Shown in pieces: positions 42,551 through 51,588 of a stretch of 64,000 nucleotides of DNA (the first letter of the stretch is position 1; each line of letters starts with the position of its first letter). Below the pieces are notes generated by a model. That model searched no databases, was not told where the DNA came from, and saw only the letters and a program-made list of their open reading frames with translations. The stretch is taken from contig DATGUF010000017.1 in the NCBI GenBank assembly GCA_035301485.1, forward strand, positions 1 to 64,000, written 5' to 3'. Origin of the DNA: CALEAR01 sp035301485 (GTDB taxonomy: Bacteria > Pseudomonadota > Gammaproteobacteria > Pseudomonadales > Alcanivoracaceae). The position numbers and the translations under genes were made by a program.

Positions 42551-43629
42551 TATTTCTCCGCCACTGGACGTACGCGCTGGCCTTCCACCAACACGTGCAC
42601 ACCGGCCGTAACAACTTGGGCACCTACTTCTAACCCAGCCACCATCACGCTGTTACCAGAAACACCTAACGGCTGTACGGGCGTAAGCGCCACGGTTCCA
42701 GTTTCTTCGTTAAACACCCACACGTGGGTGTCGTCACCTTTACCCACTAAAGCACGCAGTGGCAGCGTTAATCCTGTAATTTGCTGTTCACTAGACAACA
42801 GCACCGTAGCTACCTGCCCTAGTGCAACATTGCTCGGGGCATCCACAAACTGATAGCGCGCTTTAAACATGCGCGTGAATGGGTCCACTGAAGCAGAAAT
42901 TTCCCGTAACTTTCCTACAAACTTTTGATCAGGCAGAGTATAGAGCGTAAGCGTTGCTTGGCCTTGTTCTGCCAATGCTTTCTTATCTTCTGGAATAAAC
43001 ACTTCCACTTCTAAAATATCTTCACGTGCAATCTGCACCACAGGTTGGCCAGCGGATACCACTTCGCCAGCATCTGCCGCCACTTGCACTACTACACCGT
43101 TTTCATCCGCCACTAATTGTGTGTATTCAAGTTGGTTGCGGGCCATATTTAAATCGGCTTGAGCTTGCTGCAAACCCGCTCTCGCATTGTCCACTTGAAT
43201 TTTGTAGCGATCATACTCCGTGGGGGAGGCATAACCTTTTTGGTGTAACGCTTGCACGCGCTCAAGCTCCGTTTGCGCGAGTTTTAAATCGGCACGAATA
43301 CTTTGCACGCGCGCTTCAGCTGCACGCACGGTGAGCTGTTCACCGCTTGGCTCTAAACGTGCAATTAAATCGCCTTTTTTAACCTTGTCGCCTAGCTCTA
43401 CCCGTCGTTCTTGGATTTTGCCAGGTACACGAAAGCCCAAACGAGACTCCACACGCGCACGCACTTCGCCCGATAACACCATTTCTGGAACGATGTTACT
43501 CTGCGTTAATGCCACCACCCGCACAGGGCGTATTGGTTCCTGTTCATCCTCTTGTGTGTCACAAGCGGTGAGCAACAAAAACATACTGCTCAGCAGCCAT
43601 CCATATATAAGTTTTTTGTTCTTCAACAT
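42550..43629 (-). CDS. RND efflux periplasmic adaptor (HlyD-like lipoprotein)
   Basis: A 359-residue membrane-fusion protein linking the RND pump to an outer-membrane channel. A lipoprotein signal (MFLLLTACD, Cys near 23) anchors it in the inner membrane. The barrel-sandwich/lipoyl halves (RVESRLGFRVPGKIQERRVELGDKVKKGDLIARL, in parts 59-92, and VVQVAADAGEVVSAGQPVV) flank a coiled-coil hairpin, followed by a beta-barrel. It overlaps the pump start by one base and lies 26 bases from the tetR gene. Confidence 0.94.
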   Translation of the reverse strand: MLKNKKLIYGWLLSSMFLLLTACDTQEDEQEPIRPVRVVALTQSNIVPEMVLSGEVRARVESRLGFRVPGKIQERRVELGDKVKKGDLIARLEPSGEQLTVRAAEARVQSIRADLKLAQTELERVQALHQKGYASPTEYDRYKIQVDNARAGLQQAQADLNMARNQLEYTQLVADENGVVVQVAADAGEVVSAGQPVVQIAREDILEVEVFIPEDKKALAEQGQATLTLYTLPDQKFVGKLREISASVDPFTRMFKARYQFVDAPSNVALGQVATVLLSSEQQITGLTLPLRALVGKGDDTHVWVFNEETGTVALTPVQPLGVSGNSVMVAGLEVGAQVVTAGVHVLVEGQRVRPVAEK

Positions 43630-43655
43630 AGTAGGAACACTCCAAGGGTTCGGGC

Positions 43656-44309
43656 TTAACTAAAAGGAAAAATATCATTGATCACTTGGCGCAATAGCTC
43701 TTGGCGTTGTGCGGGTTGCTCCAAGTTTAACGGTAAGAAATCTTGCAACATGCCGGGGTGAAGCACAAAACGCGTTATCCCTAGTAGGCACATATAAAGG
43801 GTGGTAGACGACATCGGCGCCACGCCTTGCTGAGAGCATGTTTTGCGATACAACGTCTCTAGTTTTTGCAAAAACACATGCAAATACTGCTGCCGCAAAA
43901 AACGCCCACGCTCGTTATCTTCTTCATAAGCACGCAACATTAAATTAATAAGATGCGGCCGCTGATAAACCCTTTCCACAATGGATAACAACACATCTTG
44001 CCAATGCACTGTGCTAGTACTGGAGGCCGCAATGGCTGCATCTAAAGCTTGCATTTGCTCTTGATGAGCGGGTTCAAGCTCACTTTCGATAGCTGCTCGC
44101 CACAGCCCTTCTTTATTGCCATACCAGTAGCTAATCAGGCTGCTACTCATTTGTGCTTGTTGTGCAATTTGGCGCAACGAAGTGCCCTCATAGCCTTGCT
44201 CTGCAAACAAACGATACGCTTGCTGCAGCAAGAAACCATGATCTAATGACTCAGCTTTGGAGCTCGGCCGACCACGCGTGCGTGTGTGTTTTCTCACCTT
44301 ATTGATCAT
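43656..44309 (-). CDS. TetR family repressor of the RND pump
   Basis: A TetR-type regulator with an N-terminal helix-turn-helix (RGRPSSKAESLDHGFLLQQA, then GYEGTSLRQIAQQAQMSSSLISYWYGNKEGLW) and a helical ligand domain (217 residues from ATG 44309). A longer reading from TTG 44345 is possible, but neither start has a clear ribosome site. Its position before the adaptor and pump genes on the same strand fits local repression, with release by pump substrates. Confidence 0.88.
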   Translation of the reverse strand: MINKVRKHTRTRGRPSSKAESLDHGFLLQQAYRLFAEQGYEGTSLRQIAQQAQMSSSLISYWYGNKEGLWRAAIESELEPAHQEQMQALDAAIAASSTSTVHWQDVLLSIVERVYQRPHLINLMLRAYEEDNERGRFLRQQYLHVFLQKLETLYRKTCSQQGVAPMSSTTLYMCLLGITRFVLHPGMLQDFLPLNLEQPAQRQELLRQVINDIFPFS

Positions 44310-44392
44310 GCGATCAATTAGATAGCGCAAGGAGTTTTTGCACAAGCGCGAAGATACTTCGCCTTAGGTTTTAGCGGCCAATACCCAATAAA

Positions 44393-44440
44393 AAACCCCC
44401 TAAAATTATGCGGCACTTAGGCCGTTATTTTAGGGGGTTT
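44393..44440 (-). terminator. Terminator after yheV
   Basis: AAACCCCCTAAAAT (44393-44406) pairs perfectly over 14 bases with ATTTTAGGGGGTTT (44427-44440). On the minus strand TTTTTT follows. It lies 36 bases beyond the yheV stop, ending the prlC-yheV transcript. Confidence 0.88.
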
Positions 44441-44475
44441 ATATAGTTCCAGTTATTTTTATGCGGTTGTTATTG

Positions 44476-44679
44476 TTATAGTTTTCTCCAAATAACTGCT
44501 TGCTCCACAGCTTCTGGTTCAGCGCTAACTTCCGCTGGTTCATCATCCATCATGCGCTTCATACCGCAGCCCAAACACTCCATCCAAGTTTCATCTTCTG
44601 TTTGGCAGCGCCGTACTTTGTCCATCACGCCGCATTCAGGGCAGCGAGCACCTGCTATAAATTGTCGTTTCACACTCAT
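44476..44679 (-). CDS. yheV: YheV-type putative zinc-ribbon protein
   Basis: A 67-residue protein with two CxxC pairs (CPECG and CLGCG), giving a likely zinc ribbon; the region QFIAGARCPECGVMDKVR fits the YheV/DUF2387 family. Function unknown. It is coupled to prlC by an ATGA overlap (stop 44676-44678 with start 44677-44679), a common gene pair. Confidence 0.88.
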   Translation of the reverse strand: MSVKRQFIAGARCPECGVMDKVRRCQTEDETWMECLGCGMKRMMDDEPAEVSAEPEAVEQAVIWRKL

Positions 44680-46709
44680 GCTGCTATCCCACTGTGGCGC
44701 AACAACGCCTCTGGTTGCGGCTCGCGGCCACGGAATTGAACGAATAAAGCTAGAGGCTCTTGGCTACCACCTTGTGCAAGTATGCAGCGACGGAAATCTC
44801 TCCCCACTTCACCGTTCATCACACCTTCTTCTTCAAAGCGAGAGAAAGCATCCGCTGATAACACTTCCGCCCATAAATAGCTGTAATAACCTGCTGCGTA
44901 GCCGCCAGCAAAAATATGGCTAAAACCATGTTGGAAACGATTTGTAGCAGGGGGTTTCACCACGGCAACTTCGTCACGCACTTCGTTTAGCACCTGCTGA
45001 ATATCTAAACCTTGTTCGTATTCATGGTGAATGCGGAAATCGAACAAGCCAAACTCTAGCTGGCGCACAAGGAACATACCTTTTTGAAAGTTTCTAGCCG
45101 CGAGCATTTTCTCTAGCATCTCTGCGGGCAAGGGCTGGTTTGTTTCATAATGCCCTGAAATTTCAGCTAAGCCTTCCGGTGTCCAACACCAGTTTTCCAT
45201 AAACTGGCTTGGCAACTCCACGGCATCCCAAGGCACGCCGTTAATACCTGATACGCCAGACACTTCTTGCTCTGTAAGCATGTGGTGTAAACCATGGCCA
45301 AATTCGTGGAAGAGGGTCACCACTTCATCGTGGGTGAGTAATCCCGGTTTGCCACCTGCTGGCGGTGCAAAATTACACGTTAAAAATGCTACAGGTAACT
45401 GTACGCTTCCGTCCGCTAAACGACGGCGCACCTGCATATCAGCCATCCAGGCACCACCACGTTTACCGGTTCGTGCGTACATATCCAGATAAAAACCAGC
45501 AAGCAACTCGTCTTCTTCTGAAAACACCTCGTAGTAATTCACATCTGGGTGCCATACATCCACCCCTTCTTTTCTACGAATGTTTATACCAAACAGCTGA
45601 TGTACCACGTGGAACATTCCATGCACCACTTTTTCAGCTGGGAACCAAGGGCGTAGCTCTTCTTCAGAAATGCTGTAACGCTCTTCACGTAAGCGCTCGC
45701 TCCAAAAACTCACATCCCAAGGCTCAAGGCTTGGTGCACCTTGTTCTTTAGCGAAAGCTTCAAGCTCTTGAAACTCCTTTTCAGCCTGTGGCTTAGCCTT
45801 GCTAGCTAAACCACGGAGGAAACTCAGTACTTCCTCTGCATTCGATGCCATTTTAGTGGCCAAAGAACGTTCCGCGTAATTATTAAAGCCCAACAACTGG
45901 GCTTGCTCTGAGCGCAACTGCAAAATTTCATTCATGATGGCGCTGTTATCATACTTCCCAGCATCAGGGCCTTGCTCAGAAGCTCTAGTGCTAAAAGCGT
46001 GGTACATTTCTTCACGCAATGCACGGTTTTCAACATGGCTCATCACTGCTAAATAACATGAAAAATCAAGGGTTAACAACCATCCTTCCAACCCTTCCTC
46101 TTGCGCTTTATCAGCAGCACCCGCTAAGGCCACCGCTGGCATGCCTGCTAGCTCATCTGCATCGGTGATGTGCTTTTTCCAAGCTTGGGTGGCATCCAGT
46201 ACGTTATTGGCAAACTGTGAACTCAACTCCGATAAACGCTTGCTGTTTTCCATAAACAGCGCTTTCTTATCCTCTGGTAGTGCTACGCCAGATAAACGAA
46301 AATCGCGCAAAGTGTTTTCAAGATATTTATTTTGCGCTTGGTTAAGTTGCTCTCCACTGGTTTGCTTAAGAGTTTCATATGCTTCGAACAAGGCTTGGTT
46401 TTGCCCCACTTCCGTGCCGTACTCAGAGAGCAAGGGCAAGCAAGCGTTATAGGCTTCTCGCAACACCTCTGTTTGCGCCACACCATTAAGGTGGCTCACA
46501 GGGCTAAATGCCTTATTCAGCCTGTCATCCTCTGCATCTAAAACATCTACCAAGGTGGCCCAAGTGGGAGTTGTTGGCTGCTCTAGCACTGCTTTTATTT
46601 TGCTGCGCCCGTCAGCAATTAACTGCTCCACCGCAGGCTTTACATGTTCCGCATTAATGTTTGAAAAAGAGGGCAAACCTGTAAAATCAATTAACGGATT
46701 ATCTGACAT
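44676..46709 (-). CDS. prlC: Oligopeptidase A
   Basis: A 677-residue cytosolic M3 zinc metallopeptidase that degrades short peptides, including cleaved signal peptides. The active site is HEFGHGLHHML, followed by the third-ligand ENWCW region; LPSQFMENWCW and a C-terminal F-x-HIFAGGYAAGYYSYLWAEVL segment (in parts) are M3 hallmarks. N-terminal half is helical. Normal length for OpdA (~680). First gene of the prlC-yheV pair. Confidence 0.96.
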   Translation of the reverse strand: MSDNPLIDFTGLPSFSNINAEHVKPAVEQLIADGRSKIKAVLEQPTTPTWATLVDVLDAEDDRLNKAFSPVSHLNGVAQTEVLREAYNACLPLLSEYGTEVGQNQALFEAYETLKQTSGEQLNQAQNKYLENTLRDFRLSGVALPEDKKALFMENSKRLSELSSQFANNVLDATQAWKKHITDADELAGMPAVALAGAADKAQEEGLEGWLLTLDFSCYLAVMSHVENRALREEMYHAFSTRASEQGPDAGKYDNSAIMNEILQLRSEQAQLLGFNNYAERSLATKMASNAEEVLSFLRGLASKAKPQAEKEFQELEAFAKEQGAPSLEPWDVSFWSERLREERYSISEEELRPWFPAEKVVHGMFHVVHQLFGINIRRKEGVDVWHPDVNYYEVFSEEDELLAGFYLDMYARTGKRGGAWMADMQVRRRLADGSVQLPVAFLTCNFAPPAGGKPGLLTHDEVVTLFHEFGHGLHHMLTEQEVSGVSGINGVPWDAVELPSQFMENWCWTPEGLAEISGHYETNQPLPAEMLEKMLAARNFQKGMFLVRQLEFGLFDFRIHHEYEQGLDIQQVLNEVRDEVAVVKPPATNRFQHGFSHIFAGGYAAGYYSYLWAEVLSADAFSRFEEEGVMNGEVGRDFRRCILAQGGSQEPLALFVQFRGREPQPEALLRHSGIAA

Positions 46710-46821
46710 AAATTTTCTCTGCTCACAAATGGCTTGGATAAACTTTCACGTTGATAACTTCAATATGAGGGTCACAATAGGGTGTTATCAAGCCCTCGCT
46801 CTTACTTTCTAAGGAGTTTCC

Positions 46822-47361
46822 ATGAATATTGAAACATTTGCCGGCCACACCCCCATACTTAAACAAAGAAGTTGGGTGCATCCGCGAGGATTAGTGATCG
46901 GCGATGTCACCTTGGGTGAAGATGCCTCCATTTGGCCAGGCGCTGTCGTGCGTGGCGACATGCACAGCATTTCTATTGGCGCGCGCACTAGCATCCAAGA
47001 CAACGCTGTAATCCACGTCACCCATGCCTCAGCCTTTAATCCTGATGGGTTTGGAGTGGAAATAGGCGAGGATGTTACTGCTGGCCACCAAGTGATGATA
47101 CACGGATGCAAAATAGGGCACCGCGTTATGATTGGCATGCAAACTATTATTATGGACGGCGCTATCGTTGAAGATGATGTGATCATCGGCGCAGGTTCGT
47201 TGGTTGCGCAAGGCAAGCGTTTAGAAAGCGGCTACCTTTATGTTGGCCGGCCCGCTAAGGCAGTCCGGCCGCTTACACAAAAAGAACTGGAGTTTTTACC
47301 TTATGTTGCCGCTAACTACGTCACCCTAAAAGAGCAATATCGCACCGCTAGCACAACCTAA
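46822..47361 (+). CDS. Gamma carbonic anhydrase family protein (YrdA-like)
   Basis: A 179-residue left-handed beta-helix hexapeptide-repeat protein. Zinc-ligand histidines are placed as in gamma-class carbonic anhydrases: VIHVTHA, then GHQVMIHGCKIGH. IWPGAVVRGD with Arg/Asp is also conserved. Such YrdA/CaiE-like proteins form trimers with metal sites between subunits; activity as carbonic anhydrase varies and is unknown here. Convergent with aroE, five bases away. Confidence 0.92.
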   Translation: MNIETFAGHTPILKQRSWVHPRGLVIGDVTLGEDASIWPGAVVRGDMHSISIGARTSIQDNAVIHVTHASAFNPDGFGVEIGEDVTAGHQVMIHGCKIGHRVMIGMQTIIMDGAIVEDDVIIGAGSLVAQGKRLESGYLYVGRPAKAVRPLTQKELEFLPYVAANYVTLKEQYRTASTT

Positions 47362-47365
47362 GGGC

Positions 47366-48193
47366 TTACACTAAAGACACTTCTTCACGTAATGCTTGGA
47401 TAACAGACACAGTGCCTGGGCGCCATCCATGCCAACGATAAAAAGATTCTGCAGCTTGCTCCACTAACATACCTAAGCCGTCAGACGTAGACGCACCATG
47501 GTCGCTAGCCCATTGCAAAAATGGGCTTGGCTTGGCTGCATACATCATGTCGTAGCAGTACACTCCTGTTGCCAACAACGAAACGGGCAGCTCTAAATCT
47601 GCACCTGCTAAGCTTGCTGCTGTGCCGTTGATAATCAGGTCAAAGGATTCTTGCGCAGCTAAATCTTCCATGGGCACCGCTGTAATATCACCGCGTTCTG
47701 AAAAGTGCTGCGCCAATTCTTCTGCTCGTGAGAGCGTACGGTTAGTCACTACCACTTCTTTTACGCCTGCATCAAAGATGCAATTTAACACCCCGCGCAC
47801 AGCACCGCCGGCACCGAGTACTAACACACGTTTGTTTAAAATTTTCCAATTATTATGGCGCACCATATCTGCCAACATGCCTGGGCCGTCAGTGTTATCG
47901 CCGTGTAGCTGGTCGCCTTCCATCCACAAAGTGTTAACCGCTTGTGCTACTTCTGCGCGCTCGGTACGCACGTCGCACATGGCGTATGCTCTTTCTTTAA
48001 ACGGCAACGTAACATTAGCGCCTTTACCACCCTCGGCAAAAAAAGTGCGCACGGCCTCTTCAAAATCTTCCTCTGCTGGCCCAATGCGCTCATAAGTTAA
48101 TGTTTCAGAACGCTGTGCAGCAAAAGCGCGATGAATAAAAGGTGATTTAGAGTGGCTCACCGGCTGGCCAAATACTGCGTATTGTGCTGTCAT
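47366..48193 (-). CDS. aroE: Shikimate dehydrogenase
   Basis: Reduces 3-dehydroshikimate to shikimate with NADPH, in the aromatic amino-acid pathway. In 275 residues the N-terminal FGQPVSHSKSPFIHRAF substrate loop, ANVTLPFKERAY, the catalytic Lys/Asp pair (GDNTDGPGM), the dinucleotide loop VLGAGGAVRGV and NRT are clear. Linked to hemF by an ATGA overlap. The purE-tsaC-hemF-aroE series resembles PA0022-PA0025 of Pseudomonas. Confidence 0.96.
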   Translation of the reverse strand: MTAQYAVFGQPVSHSKSPFIHRAFAAQRSETLTYERIGPAEEDFEEAVRTFFAEGGKGANVTLPFKERAYAMCDVRTERAEVAQAVNTLWMEGDQLHGDNTDGPGMLADMVRHNNWKILNKRVLVLGAGGAVRGVLNCIFDAGVKEVVVTNRTLSRAEELAQHFSERGDITAVPMEDLAAQESFDLIINGTAASLAGADLELPVSLLATGVYCYDMMYAAKPSPFLQWASDHGASTSDGLGMLVEQAAESFYRWHGWRPGTVSVIQALREEVSLV

Positions 48194-49101
48194 TTAACCC
48201 AATCTCTCCGTGGTAAAAATTTGTTGTACAAATCAGCTTCAGGTGAACCTTCTTCTGGCTGCCATGCATACTCCCAACGAACAAGGGGAGGCAATGACAT
48301 TAAGATAGATTCCGTTCTACCGCGAGACTGCAACCCAAACAGCGTGCCTCTGTCATGCACAAGGTTAAACTCCACATAACGGCCACGACGATACAACTGG
48401 AACTCTCGCTCGCGCTCGCCATAAGGCGTGTTTTTGCGTTTTTGCACAATAGGTAAATAAGCTGGTAGATAAGCATTTCCAATGCTTTTCATTAAATTAA
48501 AGCTATGTTCAAAAGTAGGGGTGTTTAAATCATCGAAGAAAAGCCCGCCCACACCACGCGCTTCATCACGGTGGGGCAAGTAGAAGTAATCATCACACCA
48601 TTTTTTATATTCAGGGTAAACATTCTCACCAAAAGGATCGCAAGCGTCTTTTGCCACTTGGTGCCAATGCACTACATCTTCTTCAAACCCATAAAATGGC
48701 GTTAAATCAAAACCACCGCCAAACCACCACACAGGTGGCTCACCTTCTTTTTCAGCTATGAAAAAACGTACGTTGGCGTGGCTAGTTGGCACATAAGGGT
48801 TGTTAGGATGGATCACCAACGACACACCCATGGCTTGGAAACCACGGCCCGCTAGCTCAGGCCGCGCTGCAGTGGCTGAATCTGGCAAATCTTTTCCGTA
48901 AACATGAGAAAAGTTCACGCCACCTTTTTCAATAACATTGCCATTGGTGATAACACGAGTGCGGCCGCCACCACCACCTGGGCGCTCCCAAGCGTCTTCT
49001 TCAAACTGAGCGAGCCCATCTTCGGCTTCCAACGCTGCACATATTTCATCTTGCAAAGTGAGAAAATAAGCCTTTATTTCTTCAACAGGTAGTTGAAACA
49101 T
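48190..49101 (-). CDS. hemF: Oxygen-dependent coproporphyrinogen III oxidase
   Basis: Converts coproporphyrinogen III to protoporphyrinogen IX using O2. The 303-residue protein shows the family pattern GGGGRTRVITNGNVIEKGGVNFS (split), HPNNPYVPTSHANVRFF, WWFGGGFDLTP and YCDDYFYLPHRDEARGVGG. Upstream tsaC ends 34 bases earlier, and aroE overlaps. Working in aerobic heme synthesis. Confidence 0.97.
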   Translation of the reverse strand: MFQLPVEEIKAYFLTLQDEICAALEAEDGLAQFEEDAWERPGGGGGRTRVITNGNVIEKGGVNFSHVYGKDLPDSATAARPELAGRGFQAMGVSLVIHPNNPYVPTSHANVRFFIAEKEGEPPVWWFGGGFDLTPFYGFEEDVVHWHQVAKDACDPFGENVYPEYKKWCDDYFYLPHRDEARGVGGLFFDDLNTPTFEHSFNLMKSIGNAYLPAYLPIVQKRKNTPYGEREREFQLYRRGRYVEFNLVHDRGTLFGLQSRGRTESILMSLPPLVRWEYAWQPEEGSPEADLYNKFLPRRDWVK

Positions 49102-49135
49102 GACACTTCCTTCAACGAAAGTTTGATTAAACCGT

Positions 49136-49714
49136 TTAACCGCGTACTTTTTCGCCAGTTACTAAGTCCATAATGGTAGAGGGTTCAGCTGCTAAATTAC
49201 AGTGACCTTGAACAACATAATCCAATTGTTGAGAAAAATGCTGTTGCACGGTTTGGCTAACACGGCAGGGGGGTGAACCAGCGGTATTTGCACTGGTGGA
49301 AACGATGGGCTTACCCACTTGCGCACAAAGTTCACGCGCAATAGGGTGGCCGCAAACACGGACAGCTACTGTGGGATGCTCGCCCCGCACCCAGTGCGGC
49401 ACTTTATCTGTGGCGGGCACCAACCATGTAACAGGGCCGGGCCATGTGGCTAACATCGTTTCTTGTTGCTGTAGCGAAACAGCTATCCATGGAGTTAATT
49501 GCGCTATATCAGCCGCAATTAAAATTAAGCCTTTATGTACGGGCCTATTTTTTAACGCTAATAAACGCAACACAGCGGCTTCATTTTCTGGATCGCAACC
49601 CAACCCATAAACAGCTTCAGTTGGGTAAGCCACCACACCACCGGCACGGATAAGTGTGGCAGCCTGCTGTATCTCAGCTAACGTGTGAGGCGAAAGCGCC
49701 TTTAATGCTGGCAA
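49136..49714 (-). CDS. tsaC: Threonylcarbamoyl-AMP synthase
   Basis: Makes threonylcarbamoyl-AMP from threonine, bicarbonate and ATP for the t6A37 tRNA modification. The 192-residue YrdC/Sua5 domain shows YPTEAVYGLGCDP, the KNRPVHKGLIL basic cluster, WPGPVTWL and SANTAGSPPC (conserved C-terminal Ser/Asn). It is of the short TsaC type, without the Sua5 domain. It starts two bases after the purE stop. Confidence 0.95.
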   Translation of the reverse strand: MPALKALSPHTLAEIQQAATLIRAGGVVAYPTEAVYGLGCDPENEAAVLRLLALKNRPVHKGLILIAADIAQLTPWIAVSLQQQETMLATWPGPVTWLVPATDKVPHWVRGEHPTVAVRVCGHPIARELCAQVGKPIVSTSANTAGSPPCRVSQTVQQHFSQQLDYVVQGHCNLAAEPSTIMDLVTGEKVRG

Positions 49715-49716
49715 GT

Positions 49717-50223
49717 TTATTTAGCGAGAGCGTCTTGCAAACGTTGATCTTTCTCTGCCACAGCTGCTGCGTTGGCTTGGCGATCCTCTAGCAAGGTTTG
49801 CTGTAAGGCAGGATTAGCCAAAGACATTATTTGCGCCGCCAAATACGCAGCGTTTTTAGCACCGGCAGAGCCAATAGCCACAGTAGCCACGGGGATACCA
49901 CCAGGCATCATCACCGTGGAAAGCAAGGCGTCTTCACCGCGTAAAGGGCCTGTTTCAACAGGAATACCAATAACAGGACGAATAGTATTAGCCGCCACAG
50001 CACCGGCTAAATGCGCCGCTAAACCCGCAGCACAAATAAACACTTGGCAACCACGCTGCTCAGCGTCTTTCACATATTCTTGCGTACGCTCTGGGGTACG
50101 ATGGGCCGAAGTTACGCGTGCTTCCACTGTGATACCAAGCTTCTTTAGCGTATCAATAGTTACCTGAACTTGGGGTAAGTCGGAATCAGAACCCATTAAA
50201 ATAGCAACGAAAGGCGTTGTCAT
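49717..50223 (-). CDS. purE: N5-carboxyaminoimidazole ribonucleotide mutase
   Basis: Rearranges N5-CAIR to CAIR in purine synthesis. The 168 residues show MGSDSDLPQV, the SAHRTPERTQEY active-site loop with conserved His, FICAAGLAAHLAG and the PVIGIPVETGPL motif. purK, often adjacent, is absent from the neighbourhood. The first gene of the purE-tsaC-hemF-aroE series on the minus strand. Confidence 0.97.
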   Translation of the reverse strand: MTTPFVAILMGSDSDLPQVQVTIDTLKKLGITVEARVTSAHRTPERTQEYVKDAEQRGCQVFICAAGLAAHLAGAVAANTIRPVIGIPVETGPLRGEDALLSTVMMPGGIPVATVAIGSAGAKNAAYLAAQIMSLANPALQQTLLEDRQANAAAVAEKDQRLQDALAK

Positions 50224-50311
50224 GATGGTGCCTCAATATTATGTAGGGGTAAAAGAATGAAAGTTACCAAACCCTACTCACCTAAAGCAAGAAAAACCCC
50301 CATATAAATTA

Positions 50312-51346
50312 CTAACAACGCCCATAACCACCCGCTATGCGCTGCACTTTCCCTTCTATTTCCAACTCTGTTAGCGCTATATTCAACTCTTCAACTGTCA
50401 TGGCGGAACGCTCTAGTAAATCATCAAAATAATTAACGCCGCTCATAAAAAACTTCAACACTCCTTGTTCTTCCTCTGGCGCCGCTGCTTCAACCTGCGC
50501 CAAAGCATGAAAACTCGGAAACTGCTCTAACACATCTTCAACGCTTTCTAACCAGTGAGCACCATCTCTGAGCAAATAATGACAGCCTTTACTCATGGGG
50601 TTATGAATTGCACCAGGCATGGCAAACACTTCTCTGCCTTGTTCTAAAGCTAGGCGCGCCGTTACCAAAGTTCCTGACGGCAGGGCACACTCCAGCACCA
50701 ATGTGGCAAGAGATAAGCCACTAATAATTCGGTTTCGTTGTGGAAAAAAAGGGCGCATGGCAGAGATGCCAGGCGGAAACTCTGTTATTAGTAAGCCGCC
50801 GTTACGCACAATTTCTTCAGCCAACCCTTTATGAGCTGCGGGATACATGGCATCAGGCCCATTAGGTAACACCGCAATGGTGCGCCCCGATAACAGCGCA
50901 CCTTCATGGGCACATCTATCAATGCCATATGCCAAACCACTTACCACAACAAAACCTAAGTTTGTTAGTTGTTGGGAAAACTGGCGCGCGTGCATTAACC
51001 CTTCTGGTGAAGCTCGGCGCGCACCTACGATGGCTACTGCGGGTTGCTGTAGCAACGCCACATTGCCGCGCACGTACAACACCCCCGGCGGGTTAGAAAT
51101 AGTGGCCAACAAAGAAGAGTAAGGGGCATCATTAAGAGCAACAATATCCCATTCACTTTGCTGCAACCAACGCCACCACGTGGATACCGTACTCACCACT
51201 TTTTTACGCTTAGGGGGCAAATACTCATCCACCAAACTAGGGTTATCATGCAAACTAGCTATGTTTTCACAGTTAGCCAGTAACTTCCCTAAACGATCGG
51301 TGTGCGCACCAAAGCGCAACGATAAGGCGAGCAAGAACTGCTTCAT
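50312..51346 (-). CDS. dprA: DNA processing protein DprA
   Basis: Binds incoming single-stranded DNA during natural transformation and loads RecA. The 344 residues carry an N-terminal SAM-like part, the Rossmann-type core (VAIVGARRASPEG, VVSGLAYGIDRCAHEGAL, and RNRIISGLSLATLVLE), and a C-terminal winged-helix-like DprA domain (DLLERSAMTVEELNIALTEL). Present in nearly all bacteria, so its presence alone does not prove competence. Adjacent to the LysM gene as PA0020-PA0021 in Pseudomonas. Confidence 0.95.
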   Translation of the reverse strand: MKQFLLALSLRFGAHTDRLGKLLANCENIASLHDNPSLVDEYLPPKRKKVVSTVSTWWRWLQQSEWDIVALNDAPYSSLLATISNPPGVLYVRGNVALLQQPAVAIVGARRASPEGLMHARQFSQQLTNLGFVVVSGLAYGIDRCAHEGALLSGRTIAVLPNGPDAMYPAAHKGLAEEIVRNGGLLITEFPPGISAMRPFFPQRNRIISGLSLATLVLECALPSGTLVTARLALEQGREVFAMPGAIHNPMSKGCHYLLRDGAHWLESVEDVLEQFPSFHALAQVEAAAPEEEQGVLKFFMSGVNYFDDLLERSAMTVEELNIALTELEIEGKVQRIAGGYGRC

Positions 51347-51539
51347 AACTGTCTCTTTGCAAACGTTAAGTGCTTATAAGTATGGGTAAAACAACCCACT
51401 ACATGGCGCACTTTTACGTAGTAATAAAACAGTAACCTATTGATTTATATAAACAACCAACACTTTCATCACCCACTTAGTGTTCTAGGCCCACAACAAC
51501 AAACTGATAAAACGCACAAGATAGGCCGTAAACACATAC

Positions 51540-51569
51540 AAAAAAGCCAAGGCGTTAAGCCTTGGCTTT
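51540..51569 (-). terminator. Terminator after the LysM-domain gene
   Basis: AAAGCCAAGGC (51543-51553) pairs perfectly over 11 bases with GCCTTGGCTTT (51559-51569). On the minus strand it continues into a T run, 20 bases beyond the LysM gene stop. It separates this gene from dprA. Confidence 0.88.
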
Positions 51570-51588
51570 ATGTTTGCTGTGCCCTTAC